Of a stretch of DNA of 64,000 nt, positions 60,744 through 64,000 are shown in pieces. A model generated the notes under the pieces. It searched no databases, had not been told where the DNA came from, and saw only the letters and a list, made by a program, of their open reading frames with translations. Numbering within the stretch: position 1 is the stretch's first letter; each line of letters opens with the position of its first letter. Made by a program: the position numbers and the translations under genes. Source of the DNA: UMGS1370 sp046957575 (lineage in GTDB: Bacteria; Bacillota; Clostridia; Lachnospirales; Lachnospiraceae); contig JBKUOG010000005.1 in the NCBI GenBank assembly GCA_046957575.1, positions 62,001-126,000 on the forward strand. Direction: 5' to 3'.

Positions 60744-61930
60744 TCCTTATCATCCTCCTTATAGTAATCATTAAAATCAATGAAATCTCTTAATTCCGGT
60801 CCAATTAACGGACGGCACCAGTTTACAAACTCTTCGGTAACGTCATTTCTTCTCTCGTTTACGTAAGACTTTGGAATCACTCTTTCATACAGCATTACCT
60901 GTTCGATCGGGATCCGCTCTACGTGAATCTTGTAAGAACCGTCTTCTGTCTCGTCTCTGATAAAGCCAATCATCACGCCGCTTTCGCCGTTCATGGCTGC
61001 TTTTAAAGCTTCTCTTCCTGCCAGAACTGCTTCGTCTCTGTCTACCGGAGACTGCCATGCGATGGAAGCTCTGCCGCAGATACCCGGCTTTTCACTTCTG
61101 GCCTTAATGCCCAGCTTCTTGATAACCAGATTTGCCAGATGAGCGCTGACATCTCCATAATAAGTTGCCCTTCCGCTCTTAAAAATAGGCGGAACGATTG
61201 GCTCGCCTTTTTCATTTTTCAAGCCTTCGCTGGCAACGACTACGACTCCGCCCAGTTTGTCGTAAAGCTTTTTCACGTCTTCCAGGAATTCTTCTTCGTT
61301 AAATGGGAACTCCGGCAAATAAATCAGATGAGGCGCATCTCCAGGATTTTTTCTTGCCAGTGCAGACGCTGCTGTAATCCATCCGGCATTCCGTCCCATT
61401 GCTTCAATAACGCAGACATGAATCGGAAGGGATTTTACATCCACTCCCACCTCTGCTGTTGTTGCAGCTATGTAGCGGGCCGCACTTCCATATCCAGGAG
61501 TATGATCCGTAATTGCAATGTCATTGTCAATGGTTTTTGGAATTCCGACTACGTTGATTCCATGTCCTTCGCAGGCATGGTAAATCTTTCCGCAGGTGTC
61601 CATGGTGCCGTTGCCGCCGTTTAACAAAACATATTTAATATCATATTTCTTAAAAATCTCCGGCATTGCCTGGTAATCTTCTTCCTCTAATGCATAACGG
61701 GAAGAACCGATTGCGGTTGCTGGTGTTTCCAAAAGAAGTTTCAGCTTTTCCTCCGGAAACTGGAGCAAGTCGAAAAAGTCCTCTTTAAAAATCGCCTCGC
61801 TTCCTCCCATTGCGCCGTAAACCTTGTCAATCTTGCCGCTTGCCTTTGCCTCTTCCAGCACTCCATACAAGGAAGAGTTGATTACGGCTGTCGGCCCGCC
61901 GCCATGAACTACCAATACATTCTCAGCCAC
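60740..61930 (-). CDS. 6-phosphofructokinase family (group III) sugar-phosphate kinase
   Basis: 396 residues. HGGGPTAVINSS at the start is the phosphate-donor loop; GGNGTMDT and PKTIDNDI are the catalytic region, with Gly (ATP-type) at the discriminating position but Lys (often PPi-type) at the second. It should phosphorylate fructose 6-phosphate or tagatose 6-phosphate to the bisphosphate for the class II aldolase. First gene of the operon with tpiA-like and LarA-like genes. Confidence 0.88.
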   Translation of the reverse strand: MAENVLVVHGGGPTAVINSSLYGVLEEAKASGKIDKVYGAMGGSEAIFKEDFFDLLQFPEEKLKLLLETPATAIGSSRYALEEEDYQAMPEIFKKYDIKYVLLNGGNGTMDTCGKIYHACEGHGINVVGIPKTIDNDIAITDHTPGYGSAARYIAATTAEVGVDVKSLPIHVCVIEAMGRNAGWITAASALARKNPGDAPHLIYLPEFPFNEEEFLEDVKKLYDKLGGVVVVASEGLKNEKGEPIVPPIFKSGRATYYGDVSAHLANLVIKKLGIKARSEKPGICGRASIAWQSPVDRDEAVLAGREALKAAMNGESGVMIGFIRDETEDGSYKIHVERIPIEQVMLYERVIPKSYVNERRNDVTEEFVNWCRPLIGPELRDFIDFNDYYKEDDKE

Positions 61931-62055
61931 TGGTATCGCCCTCCTTTTAGCATTTTCACATACAATAGATTTTCCTATGATTGCATTTTAGCACATTTTA
62001 CAACAAACAGGGAACTCTTTTTACTCAAACGTTTGGCTTAAGTTTCGCAAAATAA
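61931..62055. promoter_or_regulatory. Upstream region of the phosphofructokinase operon
   Basis: No gene. No copy of the local LacI operator is seen here, unlike the other sugar units of the locus, so this operon may be controlled differently. Confidence 0.4.
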
Positions 62056-62210
62056 TTGTAACAGTTCAGCCATGCATCTTCTTGCCCGCCTGTGGCGGAC
62101 AAGAAGCATCTGGCGTCCGCCCTATAAAGATTCAGACAGGAAAACTCTTATGAAAACAGGCTTTCAACGCTTTTTCCTGTCTGAATCTTCACATGGCTAA
62201 ACTGTTACAA
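62056..62210 (+). repeat. Full intergenic palindromic repeat (copy A, 155 bp)
   Basis: 19-bp terminal inverted repeats, TTGTAACAGTTYAGCCATG, match at 18 of 19 positions (62056-62074 and 62192-62210). Inside are a CTTCTTGCCCGCC/GGCGGACAAGAAG hairpin and a 17-bp AGATTCAGACAGGAAAA stem. It resembles a MITE or a large REP-type element. No coding capacity. Between a minus-strand operon start and a plus-strand gene. Confidence 0.9.
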
Positions 62211-62285
62211 ATAATTTCTATTCCGTCGTCTTTCCTCTTGTCATCTAGTTTTTAATACTATATAATAGAGCAAAGAGGTGACACC

Positions 62286-62903
62286 ATGAGCAAAACAAAT
62301 GAAGAGCGTTTAAATGACCTGTTTGCCCGACTGGATTCTCTGTCCTATATCAAGCCTGATTCGATTCCGGATATTCCCTTATATATGGATCAGGTGACTA
62401 CCTTTATGGACGAGCATCTCGGCCAGACCAAGCGGTACCCGGAAGATAAGGTTTTAACGAAAACCATGATTAACAATTATGCCAAAAATAACCTTCTGCC
62501 TCCTCCGATTAAAAAGAAGTATTCCAAAGAGCACATGCTAATGCTGATTTTTATCTATTACTTTAAGAATCTTCTGTCTTTTCACGATATCGAGGAGCTG
62601 TTTCGGCCGATTTTGGGAAAACATTTCAGCAAAGAGTCCGGACTGTCCTTAGAGCGGATTTATAATGAAGTATTTTCCCTGGAGGATGGACAATTAAAAA
62701 ATCTCAAGGCAGATGTGGCAGAAAAATTTCTCCAGGCAAACCAGACCTTTTCGGATGCGCCGGATACTGACAGGGAATATCTCCAGTTATTTTCTTTTAT
62801 CTGTGAACTTTCTTTTGATGTTTATCTGAAAAACCAGATGATTGAAAGACTGATTGACGGGCTTAGAGACGGTCAGGAAACAGGAACTAAAAAGAAACGG
62901 TAA
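62286..62903 (+). CDS. DUF1836 domain protein (MerR-like helix-turn-helix)
   Basis: 205 residues. DUF1836 covers about residues 30-140: TKTMINNYAKNNLLPPPIKKKYSKEHMLMLIFIYYFKNLLSFHDIEELF, which has a MerR-like wing and recognition helix. Family members are presumed DNA-binding regulators in Firmicutes with unknown targets. ATG has AGAGGTG 4 nt upstream. It converges on the YerC-like gene. Confidence 0.88.
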   Translation: MSKTNEERLNDLFARLDSLSYIKPDSIPDIPLYMDQVTTFMDEHLGQTKRYPEDKVLTKTMINNYAKNNLLPPPIKKKYSKEHMLMLIFIYYFKNLLSFHDIEELFRPILGKHFSKESGLSLERIYNEVFSLEDGQLKNLKADVAEKFLQANQTFSDAPDTDREYLQLFSFICELSFDVYLKNQMIERLIDGLRDGQETGTKKKR

Positions 62904-62919
62904 CAGGTAATGTGAAAAA

Positions 62920-62960
62920 GGATGCTGAAAAATTATCTTTTTCCATAATTTTCAGCATCC
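62920..62960. terminator. Bidirectional terminator between DUF1836 and YerC-like genes
   Basis: GGATGCTGAAAA with ATTAT pairs with ATAAT and TTTCAGCATCC around a CTTTTTCC loop, with T-rich flanks on the minus strand (TTTTTCAC). Confidence 0.88.
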
Positions 62961-62976
62961 TCTTTGTACCTGCTAA

Positions 62977-63282
62977 TCACTCTTCGCCAGAATCCTGCTC
63001 TTCCAGTCTGGCAAAGACCATGTCATATCCATCATTTCCATAGTTCAGAGAGCGGTTTACCCGACTGATTGTGGCTGTGGAAGCCCCTGTCTTTTCTGCA
63101 ATTTCCAGATATGTCTTACCCTCCCGCAGCATCTTTGCTACCTCATAGCGCTGGGACAGGGAAAGCAGTTCGTTAATCGTACACACATCCTCAAAAAATG
63201 TGTAACACTCTTCTGGTGACTTTAAAGTCAAAATTGCCTGAAAGAGATGATTGACTGCATCTGTCCTGAGTTTTTTATTCAT
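62977..63282 (-). CDS. YerC/YecD family TrpR-like regulator
   Basis: 101 residues. TrpR-like helix-turn-helix: NELLSLSQRYEVAKMLREGKTYLEIAEKTGASTATISRVNRSLNYG. It is a small cytosolic DNA-binding protein common in Firmicutes; the ligand and targets are not established. Single gene with its own terminator. Confidence 0.93.
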   Translation of the reverse strand: MNKKLRTDAVNHLFQAILTLKSPEECYTFFEDVCTINELLSLSQRYEVAKMLREGKTYLEIAEKTGASTATISRVNRSLNYGNDGYDMVFARLEEQDSGEE

Positions 63283-63362
63283 GCATGAACGCCCCTTTTT
63301 GACTTTGCTTTTAGTACAATGTTATTTTAACATACTAAAGTTTCAAAGTCCACAGTTTCAAC

Positions 63363-64000
63363 TTAAGAAAGCAAAAATTTTTCTACTGCCAGGGCTACTC
63401 CGTCTTCATTGTTGGATGCAGTAATATAATTCGCTGCTTTTCTCACAGAAAGAACTGCGTTTTCCATGGCAACTCCAAGACCAGCATACTGTATCATAGT
63501 CAAATCATTATATCCATCCCCGCAGGCAATCATTTCTTCTCTGGAAATCCCTAAAAGTTCCAGCAAAACTGCCAGCCGCTGAGCCTTATCTATTCCCTTT
63601 GGGAGAATTTCCAGAAAAAACGGTTCGGATCGGTATACAGAAAAATCTCTTCCCAGAGCAGCCTTTACAAGCGGTTCTACCGTTGCCAGATATCCTTCAT
63701 CATCCACCATAAGAAATTTGGGGACCGTAAGGTCTGCTACGTATTCTTCCATGTTTTCCAGTTCCCGAATCTTAAGACCGTTAATCTTTGCCTCCAATTC
63801 TACATAAGGATCCTCTTTCTTCAATGTGAGTATCGTATCATTTTCATAGGTCAGAATGTTTACCTGATGCTCCCTGGCCAGTCCCATAATGGTCCGGTTC
63901 ATGTGCTGCGGCAGCAAAATAGAGGATACTGACTGTCCAGTACGGCAGTCGATGATCATTCCTCCATTAAAAGCCAGGATATAACCGCCATATTGTTTTA
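63363..64000 (-). CDS. Cof-type HAD hydrolase, C-terminal part (partial)
   Basis: The frame stays open to the right edge: QYGGYILAFNGGMIID is read from the last bases, so the true start lies outside and the internal ATG at 63959 is not the start. The C-terminal GDGYNDLTMIQYAGLGVAMENA motif is the HAD motif IV of the Cof/YidA (class IIB) family. These are broad-range sugar-phosphate phosphatases. At least 212 residues are present. Confidence 0.93.
   Translation of the reverse strand, partial: KQYGGYILAFNGGMIIDCRTGQSVSSILLPQHMNRTIMGLAREHQVNILTYENDTILTLKKEDPYVELEAKINGLKIRELENMEEYVADLTVPKFLMVDDEGYLATVEPLVKAALGRDFSVYRSEPFFLEILPKGIDKAQRLAVLLELLGISREEMIACGDGYNDLTMIQYAGLGVAMENAVLSVRKAANYITASNNEDGVALAVEKFLLS

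Noticed and set aside
1..64000. CRISPR arrays, tRNA and rRNA genes
   Set aside because: No regularly spaced repeats, no tRNA-like cloverleaf with a TTCGA-type arm and no rRNA sequence were recognised by reading; short or odd tRNAs could be missed without a covariance search.

Overview
The window looks like chromosome of a gut-type Lachnospiraceae (Clostridia). It has moderate GC, AGGAG-type ribosome sites, many minus-strand operons, a glgC-glgD pair, a YerC/TrpR-like gene, a DUF1836 gene, clostridial thiamine genes (thiW-thiM-thiE-thiD-thiC) and several sugar ABC transporters with lipoprotein binding proteins. No rRNA, tRNA or CRISPR array was seen. Most genes are on the minus strand.

Layout: 1-519 is the 5' part of a sugar-binding lipoprotein, followed by a DUF624 membrane gene and an unknown membrane gene. 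2316-8490 is a glycerol operon (glpK, mgtC-like, two FAD oxidoreductases, DUF1667, HAD phosphatase). 8799-14163 holds YitT, NhaC, SseB, a small membrane protein and a glycosyltransferase with an apparent winged-helix tail. 14503-27588 is a sulfated glycosaminoglycan-type utilisation locus: LplA/B/C-like ABC transporter, two sulfatases, GH88 unsaturated glucuronyl hydrolase, a split DUF2264 gene, an uncharacterised 586-residue protein that may be a new lyase or hydrolase, and a membrane AraC regulator. 27958-33352 is a thiamine operon under a TPP riboswitch with a terminator.

33600-38620 is an accessory island: a candidate structured RNA, a frameshifted PemK-like toxin gene, RhuM and an OLD-type ATPase/TOPRIM protein. 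RhuM and the OLD-type gene are bracketed by two direct copies of a C-terminal module of rlmD. The rlmD-linked copy follows the methyltransferase in frame after a single TAG. 38618-45652 returns to housekeeping genes (rlmD, pcrA, glgC, glgD).

45803-61930 is a second sulfated-sugar locus, apparently for an N-acetylated hexosamine: ABC transporter, sulfatase, PTS IIC-IID fusion, NagA, AgaS-like SIS protein, phosphofructokinase, class II aldolase and triose-phosphate isomerase form a route from amino sugar to triose phosphates. A LacI-family regulator sits in the middle and five copies of a GTACACTCGTATGTAC-like operator lie before four transcription units. A LarA-like (nickel racemase family) protein and a FucI-like isomerase are unexplained parts. 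The end (62286-64000) holds DUF1836, YerC-like and HAD genes.

A family of intergenic palindromic repeats (two full 155-bp copies with 19-bp inverted ends, two partial) is scattered through the window; one full copy provides the stop codon of the FucI-like gene.
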